64,000 nt of DNA, from positions 124,001 to 188,000 of the forward strand of contig CACZCZ010000003.1 of assembly GCA_902779845.1 (NCBI GenBank), in the 5' to 3' direction. Position numbers and translations under genes: made by a program. This document shows, piece by piece, positions 27,580 to 37,580 of the stretch. The stretch's first letter is position 1. Each line of letters starts with the position of its first letter. Below the pieces are notes generated by a model. That model saw nothing but the letters and a program-made list of their open reading frames with translations. It was not told where the DNA came from and did no database searches. This DNA comes from an uncultured Bacteroidales bacterium (GTDB lineage: Bacteria; Bacteroidota; Bacteroidia; Bacteroidales; Bacteroidaceae).

Positions 27580-28281
27580 CTAATCAGCGAAGTGCAATTG
27601 GGAGAACCGCTCGGGCAGGTTGGCAAGGAAGTTGCGTGTGATGTCGAAACTGCGGTTGGCCATCTCATCCCAGAAGTTCAGGTACTGCTGTATGTGCTCG
27701 TCGGCACCGGGTGTGTCGCTGAGGATTCGGAAGCTCACGAAGGGTGTCTGCAGCAGGAAGCAGGTCTGCGCGATGGCTGCGCTCTCCATGTCCACTGCCA
27801 GGGCCTCGGGGAAGTTGGCCTTGATGATGTCGAGCTGGGCGCGGTCGCTGATGAACTGGTCGCCGGAGCAGATGAGTCCGGCGTGTGCGCCCATGGCGCT
27901 GGCCGTCTCCACCAGTTCCTGCTCAGCACGGAAGCGTGCCGGGAGTCCCTGCACCTGTCCCTGCTCCTCGCCGGGGATGCTGACGTCGTGATAGGTGGCT
28001 TCGGTGCTCACCACCACGTCCATGACCTTCAGGCTCTCGTCGATGCCTCCGGCACAGCCTGTGGAGATGATGCAGTCGGGGGCATAGCGGCGGATGAGTG
28101 TGGCCGTGCCGACGGCGGCATTCACCTTTCCGATGCCGCATTGCAGCAGAATGAGCTCGTTCTTGCCGAGACGTCCGCTGTCGAAGGCGTAGCGGCCTTC
28201 CTGTTCAGCGTGGTGCTCGGTGAGCAGACCTGTGAGCTGTTGGTGCTCTTTGGCCATTGCGGAGAGAATTCCTATTTTCAT
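27580..28281 (-). CDS. mtnN: 5'-methylthioadenosine/S-adenosylhomocysteine nucleosidase
   Basis: Hydrolyses MTA and SAH to adenine and the ribosyl thioether. Glu12 in MAKEHQQL is the expected acid, VDMESAAIAQ carries the ribose-binding Glu, and RILSDTPGA carries the catalytic Asp. At 233 residues it is full length. It leads the mtnN-luxS-AGCS operon from a -7 box in the divergent gap. Confidence 0.96.
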   Translation of the reverse strand: MKIGILSAMAKEHQQLTGLLTEHHAEQEGRYAFDSGRLGKNELILLQCGIGKVNAAVGTATLIRRYAPDCIISTGCAGGIDESLKVMDVVVSTEATYHDVSIPGEEQGQVQGLPARFRAEQELVETASAMGAHAGLICSGDQFISDRAQLDIIKANFPEALAVDMESAAIAQTCFLLQTPFVSFRILSDTPGADEHIQQYLNFWDEMANRSFDITRNFLANLPERFSQLHFAD

Positions 28282-28306
28282 AAGAGGCTTAGTTGCTTTT
28301 TCGGTG

Positions 28307-28314
28307 CAAAATTA
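28307..28314 (-). promoter_or_regulatory. -7 box (TAATTTTG) for mtnN-luxS
   Basis: Minus-strand TAATTTTG about 26 bases upstream of the mtnN start, in the divergent gap with the kinase-like gene. Confidence 0.6.
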
Positions 28315-28397
28315 CAACTTTTTGTGGCGAATGACGAAAAAAAGTGCGTAAAAAATAAAAAAACGTGCCCTTTTGCAGGCTATTCAAGAAAAAACCT

Positions 28398-28405
28398 TAC
28401 CTTTG
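28398..28405 (+). promoter_or_regulatory. -7 box (TACCTTTG) for the TGS/uridine kinase-like gene
   Basis: TACCTTTG on the plus strand places transcription near 28411. It rules out the upstream TTG start at 28373 and decides for ATG at 28433. TTTTG at 28371-28375 may be the -33 element, with a slightly long spacer. Confidence 0.6.
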
Positions 28406-28432
28406 CGCCCATCAAAAGTCCTCAAATGCCTT

Positions 28433-30112
28433 ATGCTTCAGATTCGCTGCAAGAACAATGACACCACGAAGAGTTTCCCCGAGGGGACTTCGCTCCTTGA
28501 TGTCTATCAGGCTTTCGCCGATGAAATTGAAATGCCCTTCCCGGTGGTGTCAGCCAAGGTGAACAATGTTTCGCAGGGCCTCAAGTTCCGCCTCTTCCAG
28601 AACCGCGATGTGGAGTTCTTCCATGCCTGTTCCGGTTCGGGGCGTCGCGTGTATGTTCGCTCGCTTTGCTTTGTCCTTTACAAGGCTATCTGCGATGTCT
28701 TTGCCGGCAGTAAACTCTTCATCGAGCACCCGATTTCGAATGGCTATTACTGCAATTTCAAGAAGAAGAATGCCGAGCCCCTGACCGAAGCGGATGTCGA
28801 GGATATTCGGCAGCGGATGCAGGAGATTATCGACCAAGATATGCCATTTCATCGCTTCGAAGCTACCACGGAGGAGGCTGTGCGCATCTTCCGCGAGCAT
28901 GGATTCCAGGACAAGGTGAAACTGTTGGAGACCAGTGGCCAGATCTACACCTACTACTATATGCTCGGCGACACCGTGGATTACTACTACGGGCCGCTGG
29001 TGCCCTCAGCGGGTTATCTGCGTATATGGGGGTTGGAGCGCTATCAGGATGGTCTGCTGCTGCGTGTGCCTGACAAACATGATGCTAACCGGCTTGCCCC
29101 CTCGATGGAGCAGCCTAAGACCTACGCGATGTTTGCCGAGAAGGTCCACTGGGACATCATTATGCGCCATTCCAACGCGGGCGATGTCAACAAAGCCATC
29201 CTCAAGGGCCATGCATCGGAACTCATTCAGGTCAGTGAGGCTCTTCAGGAGAAGAAGATTGTGAAGATTGCCGAGGAGATTGAGCAGCGCTTTCGCGACC
29301 CGGCACACCCCGTGCGGCTCATCCTCATCACTGGCCCTTCCAGTTCGGGCAAGACGACCTTCTGCAAGCGCCTGTCCATTCAGCTGCTGGCGTGTGGCCT
29401 GCGTCCGATTTCGTTCTCCACCGATGACTACTTCGTGAATCGCGTAGATACCCCTCTGCTGCCCGATGGAACCTACGATTTTGACAACATCAGGTCGGTC
29501 GATTGCGCCCTCCTCGAGGACCATCTCTCGCGCCTGATGGCCGGCGAGCGTGTGGAGGTTCCCGAGTACAACTTCGTCACGGGCAAACGCGAGTACAATG
29601 GCAAGCGCCTGAAGCTGCAGGAGGAGAGCGTGCTCATCATCGAGGGCATCCATGCCCTGAACCCGCAGCTTACAGAGCGCATCGACGATGCCTTGAAATT
29701 CCGCATCTTCGTGTCGGCGCTCACCAACATCTCCTTGGATGACCACAACTGGATTCCCACGCAGGACAACCGTCTGCTGCGCCGCATCATCCGCGACTAC
29801 AACAAGGGTGCCTTCTCCGCGCAGGAGACCATCAGCCATTGGAAGAATGTCTGCGATGCTGAAGACCGATGGATTCTGCCATTTCAGGAGAATGCCGATG
29901 TCATGTTTAACTCGGCCCTCAACATCGAGTTTGCCGTTCTCCGCACCCATGCTGAAATCATTTTGGCCTCGGTGCCCAAGAACTGCAAGGAATACAGTGA
30001 GGCGCATCGTCTGCTGAAGTTCATCCACTACTTCATCCCCATCAGCGACAAGGAAATTCCGCCCACCTCCATTATGCGTGAGTTCCTTGGCGGCTCCAGC
30101 TTCAAGTACTGA
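28433..30112 (+). CDS. TGS-domain nucleoside (uridine) kinase-like protein
   Basis: About 559 residues. The N-terminus (MLQIRCKNNDTTKSFPEGTS) is a TGS/ThrRS-N-like fold, then an N2-like domain with HACSGSGRRVYVRS. The C-terminal half is a uridine-kinase/PRK-like P-loop domain: Walker A LITGPSSSGKTTFCKRL, SFSTDDYFVNR, YDFDNIRSVDC and IIEGIHALNP. This fusion is known in Bacteroidetes and Firmicutes as a nucleoside kinase; the substrate is not certain. The start was set by the promoter at 28398. Confidence 0.88.
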   Translation: MLQIRCKNNDTTKSFPEGTSLLDVYQAFADEIEMPFPVVSAKVNNVSQGLKFRLFQNRDVEFFHACSGSGRRVYVRSLCFVLYKAICDVFAGSKLFIEHPISNGYYCNFKKKNAEPLTEADVEDIRQRMQEIIDQDMPFHRFEATTEEAVRIFREHGFQDKVKLLETSGQIYTYYYMLGDTVDYYYGPLVPSAGYLRIWGLERYQDGLLLRVPDKHDANRLAPSMEQPKTYAMFAEKVHWDIIMRHSNAGDVNKAILKGHASELIQVSEALQEKKIVKIAEEIEQRFRDPAHPVRLILITGPSSSGKTTFCKRLSIQLLACGLRPISFSTDDYFVNRVDTPLLPDGTYDFDNIRSVDCALLEDHLSRLMAGERVEVPEYNFVTGKREYNGKRLKLQEESVLIIEGIHALNPQLTERIDDALKFRIFVSALTNISLDDHNWIPTQDNRLLRRIIRDYNKGAFSAQETISHWKNVCDAEDRWILPFQENADVMFNSALNIEFAVLRTHAEIILASVPKNCKEYSEAHRLLKFIHYFIPISDKEIPPTSIMREFLGGSSFKY

Positions 30113-30175
30113 GTGCTGCCTTGTCGCCGAACGCTGCCATATAATATAGGAACGCGTGTGCGCAAGGGCGAAGAA

Positions 30176-30206
30176 AAGAGGCTGTGTCAGGTTGACACAG
30201 CCTCTT
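30176..30206. terminator. Bidirectional terminator between convergent genes
   Basis: Perfect 14-bp stem AAGAGGCTGTGTCA with a 3-base loop, flanked by A-rich sequence on the left and T-rich on the right. It lies between the kinase-like gene and the oppositely directed GGGtGRT gene. Confidence 0.85.
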
Positions 30207-30225
30207 ATTCATTGTGTGATGCAAT

Positions 30226-31242
30226 TTACTTGCGGTTCAGAGCGAGGTCGATGGCCACGGCGATAGCCACGGTAGCGCCCACCATGGGGTTGTTACCGAT
30301 GCCGAGAAAGCCCATCATCTCCACGTGTGCGGGCACGCTGGAGGAGCCTGCGAACTGAGCGTCGCTGTGCATGCGGCCCATGGTGTCGGTCATGCCGTAG
30401 GAGGCGGGACCTGCTGCCATGTTATCGGGGTGCAGGGTGCGGCCTGTGCCACCGCCGGAAGCTACGCTAAAGTAGGGCTTGCCAGCGAGCACGCGCTCCT
30501 TCTTATAGGTACCGGCCACGGGGTGCTGGAAGCGTGTGGGGTTGGTGCTGTTACCGGTGATGGATACATCGACGTTCTCCTTCCACAGGATAGCCACGCC
30601 CTCGCGCACATCGTCAGCGCCATAGCAGCGCACTTTCAGGCGGCTGGGGTTGTTGCCGTAGGGCACTTCCTTCACGATCTTCAGCTCGGAGGTGTAGTAG
30701 TCGAACTGCGTCTGCACGTAGGTGAAGCCGTTGATGCGGCTGATGATCTGTGCGGCGTCCTTGCCCAGACCGTTGAGGATGACGCGGAGGGGCTTCTGGC
30801 GCACCTTGTTGGCCATCTCGGCAATCTTGATGGCGCCTTCGGCAGCGGCGAAGCTCTCGTGGCCGGCGAGGAATGCGAAGCACTCGGTCTCCTCGCGCAG
30901 CAGACGGGCTGCGAGGTTGCCGTGGCCCAGACCTACCTTGCGGTCGTCAGCTACGGAACCGGGGATGCAGAAGCTCTGCAGGCCGATGCCGATAGCCTCG
31001 GCAGCGTCGGCAGCGTTCTTCACGCCCTTCTTGATGGCGATGGCGGCGCCGCAGACGTATGCCCACTTGGCGTTCTCGAAGCAGATGCGCTGTGTGTCCT
31101 CACACATCTGGTAGGGATCTACGCCTGCCTTCTCACAAATCTCGTTGGCCTCTTCAATACTGTTGATGCCATTCTCTTTCAGAGCTGCCAGCACCTGGTT
31201 GATACGGCGTTCCTGACTCTCAAAATAAACTTTTCTAATCAT
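30226..31242 (-). CDS. GGGtGRT protein (uncharacterised)
   Basis: A 338-residue soluble protein with the namesake stretch SVASGGGTGRTLHPDNM and the strongly conserved GMTDTMGRMHSDAQFAGSSS (about 285-310). Cysteines occur at ICEKAGVD and QRICFEN. No enzymatic function is established to my knowledge. It lies 14 bases after the NifU-like scaffold gene, and the two are nearly always paired in anaerobes, implying one Fe-S- or redox-related function. Confidence 0.87.
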   Translation of the reverse strand: MIRKVYFESQERRINQVLAALKENGINSIEEANEICEKAGVDPYQMCEDTQRICFENAKWAYVCGAAIAIKKGVKNAADAAEAIGIGLQSFCIPGSVADDRKVGLGHGNLAARLLREETECFAFLAGHESFAAAEGAIKIAEMANKVRQKPLRVILNGLGKDAAQIISRINGFTYVQTQFDYYTSELKIVKEVPYGNNPSRLKVRCYGADDVREGVAILWKENVDVSITGNSTNPTRFQHPVAGTYKKERVLAGKPYFSVASGGGTGRTLHPDNMAAGPASYGMTDTMGRMHSDAQFAGSSSVPAHVEMMGFLGIGNNPMVGATVAIAVAIDLALNRK

Positions 31243-31256
31243 AGTCGTATCCTCCT

Positions 31257-31958
31257 TTATTCTTTACGTGGGTCAATAGCTTTCACAGCACCCTGCTCCT
31301 TGCTTGTGCGGCCGTAGGAACCGGTGAACTTCTTCATAGCCTCGTTGGCGTCCATGCCGCCCTTGATGGCTTCCATCATCTTGCCGAGGTGTACGTACTC
31401 GTAGCCGCAAACCTCGTTGTTCTCGTCGAGATACTGCTTGGTGATGTAGCCCTCGGTGAGCTCCAGATAGCGTGTGCCCTTGGCCACGGTGCCGTAGAGC
31501 GTACCGGTCTGTGAGCGGAGACCCTTGCCGAGGTCTTCGAGGCCGGCGCCGATGGCGAGACCGCCCTCGGAGAAGGCGCTCTGTGTGCGGCCATAGACAA
31601 TCTGCAGGAAGAGCTCGCGCATGGCGGTGTTGATAGCGTCGCACACGAGGTCGGTGTTCAGAGCTTCGAGGATGGTCTTGCCGGGGAGAATCTCGCTGGC
31701 CATAGCGGCTGAGTGGGTCATACCCGTGCAACCGATGGTCTCCACGAGTGCTTCCTGGATGACACCGTCCTTCACGTTGAGGCTGAGCTTGCAGGCGCCC
31801 TGCTGGGGAGCGCACCAGCCGATGCCGTGGGTATAGCCGGAGATGTCCTTGATTTCCTTGGCCTGAATCCACTTACCCTCCTCGGGGATGGGAGCAGGCC
31901 CATGGTATGCACCTTTGCATACGCTGCACATGTTTTTAACTTCAGTTGAGTAAATCAT
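31257..31958 (-). CDS. NifU-like iron-sulfur scaffold protein paired with GGGtGRT
   Basis: A 233-residue protein with cysteines in NMCSVCKGAYHG, GWCAPQQGACKL, ETIGCTGMTHSAAMASEI and DLVCDAI. The CTGMTHSAAMASE stretch recalls the IscU/NifU scaffold core. NCBI-style names call it an iron-sulfur assembly scaffold, but the N-terminal CxxC is unlike IscU. It precedes GGGtGRT on the same strand with its own TACCTTTG box. Cluster-binding is inferred. Confidence 0.8.
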   Translation of the reverse strand: MIYSTEVKNMCSVCKGAYHGPAPIPEEGKWIQAKEIKDISGYTHGIGWCAPQQGACKLSLNVKDGVIQEALVETIGCTGMTHSAAMASEILPGKTILEALNTDLVCDAINTAMRELFLQIVYGRTQSAFSEGGLAIGAGLEDLGKGLRSQTGTLYGTVAKGTRYLELTEGYITKQYLDENNEVCGYEYVHLGKMMEAIKGGMDANEAMKKFTGSYGRTSKEQGAVKAIDPRKE

Positions 31959-32014
31959 GCTTTAAAAAATTAAAAATGGTAGTAAATGTGGAATCTTTTA
32001 CGTTTTTTCGGCTA

Positions 32015-32022
32015 CAAAGGTA
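32015..32022 (-). promoter_or_regulatory. -7 box (TACCTTTG) for the NifU-like/GGGtGRT pair
   Basis: Minus-strand TACCTTTG 57 bases upstream of the scaffold ATG. Confidence 0.6.
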
Positions 32023-32095
32023 ACTTAATAAATGCGAGATAAGAAAAAAAATGAGAATAATCTGCATTTCTTTCACACTTTTTCGGAATTGTTTA

Positions 32096-32103
32096 TACCT
32101 TTG
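32096..32103 (+). promoter_or_regulatory. -7 box (TACCTTTG) for the C_GCAxxG_C_C gene
   Basis: TACCTTTG 27 bases upstream of the ATG at 32130. The divergent promoter pair (32015 and 32096) suggests possible shared control with the scaffold operon. Confidence 0.6.
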
Positions 32104-32129
32104 CAGGCGGAAACTGATAAAAAGACGTT

Positions 32130-32602
32130 ATGTCAACGCAAGAATTGGACAAAAGAGTGGCTTTGGCCGTCGAGAATTTCATGTCGGGCTACGGCTGCTG
32201 CCAAAGTGTGGTGGCCGCCTTTGCTGATCTCTATGGTCTGGACGAGGTGATGGCCAAGCGCGTTGCCGCCGGATTCGGCGGTGGGGTAGGGCGCCTGCGC
32301 ATGATGTGCGGTGCCGTCTCGGCCATCGTGATGCTCGTGGGCCTCGACTGCGGGCAGACCGAGGGCGACGACCGCGAGGGCAAGTCGGCCTGCTACAAGG
32401 TGGTGCAGGAGCTGCTGGCCAAGTCCAAGGAGCAGAACGGCAGCCTCATCTGCGCCGAGATTCTGGGCATCAAGGGCAACGAGAAGGCCGCGTGCAGCTA
32501 TGTGCCCTCGCCCCGCACGGCCGAGTACTACCGCACCCGTCCCTGTGCCGCCAAGGTCGAAAGCGCCGCCCGCATCTTCGCAGAGTACTTGAGTGATAAA
32601 TA

Positions 32603-32612
<10 letters not shown>
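32130..32612 (+). CDS. C_GCAxxG_C_C family protein
   Basis: A 160-residue protein of the C_GCAxxG_C_C (redox-active-cysteine-like) family: SGYGCCQSVV, GFGGGVGRLRMMCGAVSA, SACYKVV, SLICAEILG and RPCAAKV give the regular cysteine pattern. No membrane anchor is convincing. Function in the family is unknown; electron transfer has been suggested. It is divergent from the GGGtGRT/NifU-like pair, which also has conserved cysteines. Confidence 0.88.
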
Positions 32613-32829
<217 letters not shown>

Positions 32830-32830
32830 T

Positions 32831-35023
32831 ATGAACTTACCTTTAGCATTTTGGCTCGTGCCCGTGGCCTCCGTCGTGGCACTTGGCATGGCCTTCTACT
32901 TCTTCCGCTCAATGATGTCAGCGGACGAGGGCACGCCTCGTATGCGTGAAATTGCCAGCTACGTGCGTAGCGGCGCCATGTCCTATCTGAAGCAGCAGTA
33001 CAAGGTCGTCACCATTGTCTTCGTAGTGCTCGCCATCCTGTTTGCCTTCATGGCTTATGTGCTGAAATGGCAGAATCCTTGGGTGCCCTTCGCTTTCCTC
33101 ACCGGCGGCTTCTTCTCGGGCCTTGCCGGCTTCTTCGGCATGAAGACCGCCACCTACGCCAGCGCCCGCACGGCCAACGCGGCTCGCAAGAGCCTGGACG
33201 GCGGACTGAAGATTGCCTTCCGCAGCGGCGCCGTGATGGGTCTCACCGTCGTGGGCCTCGGCCTGCTTGATATTGCCATCTGGTTCTTCGCCCTTTCCTT
33301 CGTCTATCATGGCGACAATATGGCCCTCATCACCATCACCACCACAATGCTGACCTTCGGCATGGGCGCTTCCACGCAGGCGCTGTTCGCCCGTGTTGGC
33401 GGCGGCATCTACACGAAGGCAGCCGACGTGGGCGCCGACATCGTGGGCAAGGTCGAAGCTGACATCCCCGAGGACGACCCGCGCAACCCAGCCACCATCG
33501 CTGACAACGTAGGTGACAACGTAGGCGACGTGGCCGGCATGGGCGCCGACCTCTACGAGAGTTACTGCGGCAGCATCCTCTCCACGGCAGCCCTCGGCGC
33601 CACGGCCTTTGCCATGAGTGGCGAGATGCAGATGAAAGCCGTCATCGCGCCGATGCTCATCGCCGCCGTCGGCGTCTTCCTCAGCATCTTCGGCATCTAT
33701 CTCGTCCGCACGAAGGAGGGAGCCACCATGCGCGACCTGCTGCGTTCATTGGCCGTGGGCACAAATGTCTCTGCCGTGCTCATCGCTGTTGCCACCTTCG
33801 TCATTCTCTACCTCTTGGGAATTGAGAACTGGCTCGGCCTCTCCTTCTCTGTCATCACGGGCCTGGCCGCCGGTGTCATCATCGGTCAGGCCACGGAGTA
33901 CTACACCAGCCACTCCTACAAACCCACGCAGAAGATTTCCGAAGCGGGGCTCACCGGTTCGGCCACCGTTATTATTAAAGGTATAGGAACGGGCATGATC
34001 TCCACCTGCATCCCTGTGGTCACCATCGGCGTCGCCATCATGCTCAGCTACCTCTGTGCCAACGGCTTCGATATGGCTATGAGTGCTGAGGCGCTGTCCA
34101 AGGGCCTCTATGGCATCGGCATCGCTGCTGTGGGAATGCTCTCCACGCTGGGCATCACGCTTGCCACCGACGCCTATGGTCCCATCGCCGACAACGCCGG
34201 CGGCAATGCCGAGATGAGCGAGCTGGGCGAGGAGGTGCGCCATCGCACCGATGCCCTCGACGCCTTGGGCAACACCACAGCCGCCACAGGCAAAGGCTTC
34301 GCCATCGGCTCTGCCGCCCTCACGGCGCTGGCCCTGCTGGCCTCGTACATCGAAGAGGTGAAAATCGCGATGGAACGGTCGGAAATCACACTTACGAACC
34401 TCCGCGGCGAGGTCATCAGCGCCGCCCAGGCCACCATCCCCGACTTCATGAACTACTTCCAAGTGAACCTGATGAACCCGCGCGTCCTCGTCGGCGCTTT
34501 CATCGGCGCCATGGCAGCCTTCCTGTTCTGCGGTCTCACCATGGAGGCTGTGGGCCGTGCCGCCCAGAAGATGGTGGAGGAGGTGCGCCGCCAGTTCCGC
34601 GAGATCAAGGGCATCCTCGAGGGCAAGGCCACGCCCGACTACGGCTCCTGCGTAGCCATCTCCACGCGTGCTGCGCAGCATGAGATGATTTTCCCGTCGC
34701 TTCTGGCCATCGCCATCCCCATCGTGGTGGGCTTGGTGCTCGGCGTGGCCGGCGTTCTCGGTCTGCTGGTGGGCGGTCTGGCCGCTGGCTTCACGCTGGC
34801 CGTGTTCATGGCCAATGCGGGCGGCGCATGGGACAACGCCAAGAAGATGGTCGAGGAAGGCAACTTTGGCGGCAAAGGCTCCTTCGCCCACAAAGCCACC
34901 ATCGTGGGCGACACCGTGGGCGACCCGTTCAAGGACACCAGTGGCCCCTCGCTGAACATCCTCATCAAGCTGATGTCCATGGTCAGCATCGTCATGGCCG
35001 GCCTCACCATAGCATTTGCATAA
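32831..35023 (+). CDS. hppA: Membrane-bound ion-pumping pyrophosphatase
   Basis: Couples pyrophosphate hydrolysis to H+ or Na+ export. The 730 residues carry about 16 membrane segments and the hallmark catalytic stretch [20 protein letters not shown] and [30 protein letters not shown] has Ala and Thr at positions usually seen in K+-dependent enzymes, where K+-independent ones have Lys. Which ion is pumped cannot be read with confidence here. The following GPH symporter could use the gradient. Confidence 0.96.
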   Translation: MNLPLAFWLVPVASVVALGMAFYFFRSMMSADEGTPRMREIASYVRSGAMSYLKQQYKVVTIVFVVLAILFAFMAYVLKWQNPWVPFAFLTGGFFSGLAGFFGMKTATYASARTANAARKSLDGGLKIAFRSGAVMGLTVVGLGLLDIAIWFFALSFVYHGDNMALITITTTMLTFGMGASTQALFARVGGGIYTKAADVGADIVGKVEADIPEDDPRNPATIADNVGDNVGDVAGMGADLYESYCGSILSTAALGATAFAMSGEMQMKAVIAPMLIAAVGVFLSIFGIYLVRTKEGATMRDLLRSLAVGTNVSAVLIAVATFVILYLLGIENWLGLSFSVITGLAAGVIIGQATEYYTSHSYKPTQKISEAGLTGSATVIIKGIGTGMISTCIPVVTIGVAIMLSYLCANGFDMAMSAEALSKGLYGIGIAAVGMLSTLGITLATDAYGPIADNAGGNAEMSELGEEVRHRTDALDALGNTTAATGKGFAIGSAALTALALLASYIEEVKIAMERSEITLTNLRGEVISAAQATIPDFMNYFQVNLMNPRVLVGAFIGAMAAFLFCGLTMEAVGRAAQKMVEEVRRQFREIKGILEGKATPDYGSCVAISTRAAQHEMIFPSLLAIAIPIVVGLVLGVAGVLGLLVGGLAAGFTLAVFMANAGGAWDNAKKMVEEGNFGGKGSFAHKATIVGDTVGDPFKDTSGPSLNILIKLMSMVSIVMAGLTIAFA

Positions 35024-35054
35024 TTTAATCAAATTCAAGTTAATACAAAAACTC

Positions 35055-36464
35055 ATGAGTTCATCCTCCATTTCCGCGCCCGCCGCAGACAAGGGTTTCT
35101 ACCGTCTGTCGTGGCTTCAGCGCATCGGCTTCGGTTCCGGCGACCTGGCGCAGAACCTGATTTTCCAGACGGTAGCGTGCTACTTAATGATTTACCTCAC
35201 TACGGTGCTGACTATCAATCCGGCTTTCGTCAGCGGTCTAATTCTTACGGTCCGCCTCATTGACTGCTTCTGGAGTCCCGTAGTCGGGCGCTACATTGAC
35301 AACCACAACCCCAAGCTGGGCAAGTACCGTGCTTACCTCCTCTACGGAGGTATCCCCCTGACCGTTGCCGCGTGCCTGCTGATGCTTCCGCAGGCTGCTA
35401 CGTGGTCGGTGACCATGAAGATGGTCTATGCCACCGTCAGCTACACCGTGCTGAGCATGATCTACTCCGTGGTCAACATCCCTTACGGCTCCATCATGGC
35501 CAGTATGACGCGCGACAATGACGAGGTGCTGATTCTGACTTCCACGCGAATGGTGTGCGCCAACATCGGCCAGATTGTCGTTCAGGCCGGTTTCCCCATC
35601 GGTCTTGCCATCTGCGTGCACACCGCCATCGACTGGAATCAGGCCACCTTCATGGCCATCGGCACCATCCCGGCGTTCATCATTCTGCCCTCGATGCCCG
35701 TCTTGAAGAAGTGGCTGGGCAAGAAGGGGCTCTACTACACCCTGCTTTCCATCGGTTTCATCGGCTTCGCCATCCTCTTCTGCGTGGGTAAGTTCTTCGA
35801 TGTCGCCAGCCTCAACACCCTTGTGCAGACGGCCAAGGTGATGACGGGTGTGGGCCTTCTCGTGGGGTCGCTGATGTGGGCCTTGGTGCCCGAGGTCATC
35901 ACAGAGGCTGAGTATCGCACCGGCAACCGCCCTGCAGCCACGGTGAATGCGCTGGCAGGCGTCGCCTTCAAGGCCGGCTTCTCCATTGCCGGCTGGATCA
36001 CGCCCTTGGTGATGGGGATGATTGGCTTCAACTTCGCCAGCGAGGAGTCCGCTCTGCCCACGGAGCCCAGTGCGTGGTTCACGGTGACCTGCGTCTTCGC
36101 CCTCGTCGGTTTTGTCCTCCTGATGCTGTGCTTCATGGGCAGCCGTGAGAACATCACCACGACACCCGAGAAGCCTGTCTCCTTTGGCGAGATGTGGCGT
36201 GAGTTCAAGGCCAACAAGTGTCTGCAGCTGGTGCTGAGCATCTTTGTAGTGGTGTTCCTCGCATCCTTTATCAGCGCCCCCGTGAATGCCTACTACCCCA
36301 AACTGGCCAACTATTCCGAGATTGCCCAGAATGCCATTCTGCTGTTCACTACCATCATCCCTGCCGCACTTCTCATCATCGTTGGCTACCTGATTTACAA
36401 GTATCCCCTCACCGACGAGAAGCTCGACGAGATCAACCGCGAAATCGAGGCAAGGGCGAAGTAA
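35055..36464 (+). CDS. GPH-family sugar:cation symporter
   Basis: A 469-residue, roughly 12-segment MFS carrier of the glycoside-pentoside-hexuronide type. RLIDCFWSPVVGRYIDNHNP shows the conserved DP(V/I)xGxxxD-like cation-binding loop with substitutions, and KLGKYRAYLLYGGIPL follows. ATG at 35055 (MSSSSISA) is preferred because the upstream frame from 35016 overlaps the hppA end and is not family-like. It precedes GH43 by 45 bases, so it probably imports short xylo- or arabino-oligosaccharides. Confidence 0.88.
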   Translation: MSSSSISAPAADKGFYRLSWLQRIGFGSGDLAQNLIFQTVACYLMIYLTTVLTINPAFVSGLILTVRLIDCFWSPVVGRYIDNHNPKLGKYRAYLLYGGIPLTVAACLLMLPQAATWSVTMKMVYATVSYTVLSMIYSVVNIPYGSIMASMTRDNDEVLILTSTRMVCANIGQIVVQAGFPIGLAICVHTAIDWNQATFMAIGTIPAFIILPSMPVLKKWLGKKGLYYTLLSIGFIGFAILFCVGKFFDVASLNTLVQTAKVMTGVGLLVGSLMWALVPEVITEAEYRTGNRPAATVNALAGVAFKAGFSIAGWITPLVMGMIGFNFASEESALPTEPSAWFTVTCVFALVGFVLLMLCFMGSRENITTTPEKPVSFGEMWREFKANKCLQLVLSIFVVVFLASFISAPVNAYYPKLANYSEIAQNAILLFTTIIPAALLIIVGYLIYKYPLTDEKLDEINREIEARAK

Positions 36465-36509
36465 GTAGCGTTTTCTATTTTGTATTTCGTATTTTATATT
36501 TAATAAATC

Positions 36510-37484
36510 ATGCGTTATCTTTTTCCTTCCGACTACATGGCCGACCCTTCAGTCCATGTCTTCAACAACCGTTTGTACATCTACCCCTCTCACGACATCG
36601 AGACCGGTGCTGCCTTCGACGATGACGGCGGCCATTTCCAGATGCGCGACTACCATGTTCTCTCCCTGCAGGGCGACCCCCTGACAGCCCCTGTCACCGA
36701 TCACGGCGTGATGCTCGACGTGGACCAGGTGCCTTGGGCCGAGAAGCAGATGTGGGACAGCGATGTCGTGGAGAAGGACGGCCGCTACTACCTCATCTTC
36801 TCTGCCAAGGACTACAATGGCGTTTTCCACCTGGGCGTGGCCATCGCCGAGCGCCCCGAGGGCCCCTTCATCCCGCAGGAGCACCCCATCCGCGGCTCCT
36901 TCAGCATCGACCCCTGTGTCTTCAAGGACGACGACGGGCAGATCTACTGCTACTTCGGCGGTCTCTGGGGCGGTCAGCTCCAGTGGTACCAGTCGCCTCG
37001 CCAGCTGACGAAGGAAGGCGTTGACCTGGGCCCTGCCGGCGACCGCAAGACGCAGCTCTTCTGCCCTGCCGACGTGCCCGCGCTGCCCTCCTTTGTGGTG
37101 CGCATGAGCGACGATGTCCTGCAGTTTGCCGAGGCACCGCGCAGCGTTGTCATCCTCGATGCCGACGGCCAGCCCTTGAAGGCTAGCGACCCCCACCGCT
37201 TCTTCGAGGCCTCCTGGATGCACAAGGTCGGCAAGAAGTACTTCTTCTCCTATTCCACCGGCGACAGCCACCTGCTTTGCCTCGCCGTCGGCGACAACCC
37301 CTACGGCCCCTTCCGCTTCCAGTGCGAGCTGCTGCAGCCCGTCGTAGGATGGACCACGCACCACAGCATCGTGCAGTACGACGGCCGCTGGTGGCTGTTC
37401 CACCACGACTGCGTGCCCAGCAACGGCATCACACACCTGCGCAGCCTCAAGGTGAAGGAACTCGACCCACACCTCTTTGACTAA
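36510..37484 (+). CDS. GH43-family glycosidase, cytoplasmic
   Basis: Likely beta-xylosidase or arabinofuranosidase. The five-bladed GH43 signature acids are visible: Asp12 in YMADPSVHVF, Asp in FSIDPCVFKDD, and Glu in RFFEASWMHK. The 324 residues lack a signal peptide, so it acts inside the cell on sugar imported by the neighbouring GPH carrier. It ends 16 bases before the palindrome array. Confidence 0.9.
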   Translation: MRYLFPSDYMADPSVHVFNNRLYIYPSHDIETGAAFDDDGGHFQMRDYHVLSLQGDPLTAPVTDHGVMLDVDQVPWAEKQMWDSDVVEKDGRYYLIFSAKDYNGVFHLGVAIAERPEGPFIPQEHPIRGSFSIDPCVFKDDDGQIYCYFGGLWGGQLQWYQSPRQLTKEGVDLGPAGDRKTQLFCPADVPALPSFVVRMSDDVLQFAEAPRSVVILDADGQPLKASDPHRFFEASWMHKVGKKYFFSYSTGDSHLLCLAVGDNPYGPFRFQCELLQPVVGWTTHHSIVQYDGRWWLFHHDCVPSNGITHLRSLKVKELDPHLFD

Positions 37485-37500
37485 GCCGTAAGGCCATAGT

Positions 37501-37580
37501 CTTATTGCTTTTCTCACACATGAGAAACCTTTTTCTCACGTGTGAGAAATCTTTTTGCCACCTGTGGCAAAAACAATAAG
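37501..37580. repeat. Cluster of three perfect palindromes nested in an outer inverted repeat
   Basis: Outer arms CTTATTG (37501-37507) and CAATAAG (37574-37580). Inside are TTTCTCA-CACA-TGAGAAA (37510-37527), TTTCTCAC-GT-GTGAGAAA (37532-37549) and TTTTTGCCAC-CT-GTGGCAAAAA (37552-37573). The palindromes start 20-22 bases apart. A related array lies at 60897-61024. Confidence 0.9.

Noticed and set aside
33746-35092. 448-codon minus-strand frame opposite hppA
   Set aside because: Shadow of the pyrophosphatase; His- and Glu-rich without motifs.
37501-37580. tRNA or tRNA-like gene
   Set aside because: The cloverleaf outline lacks a T-loop GTTC, a 3' CCA-like end, an anticodon loop of seven and normal arm lengths.
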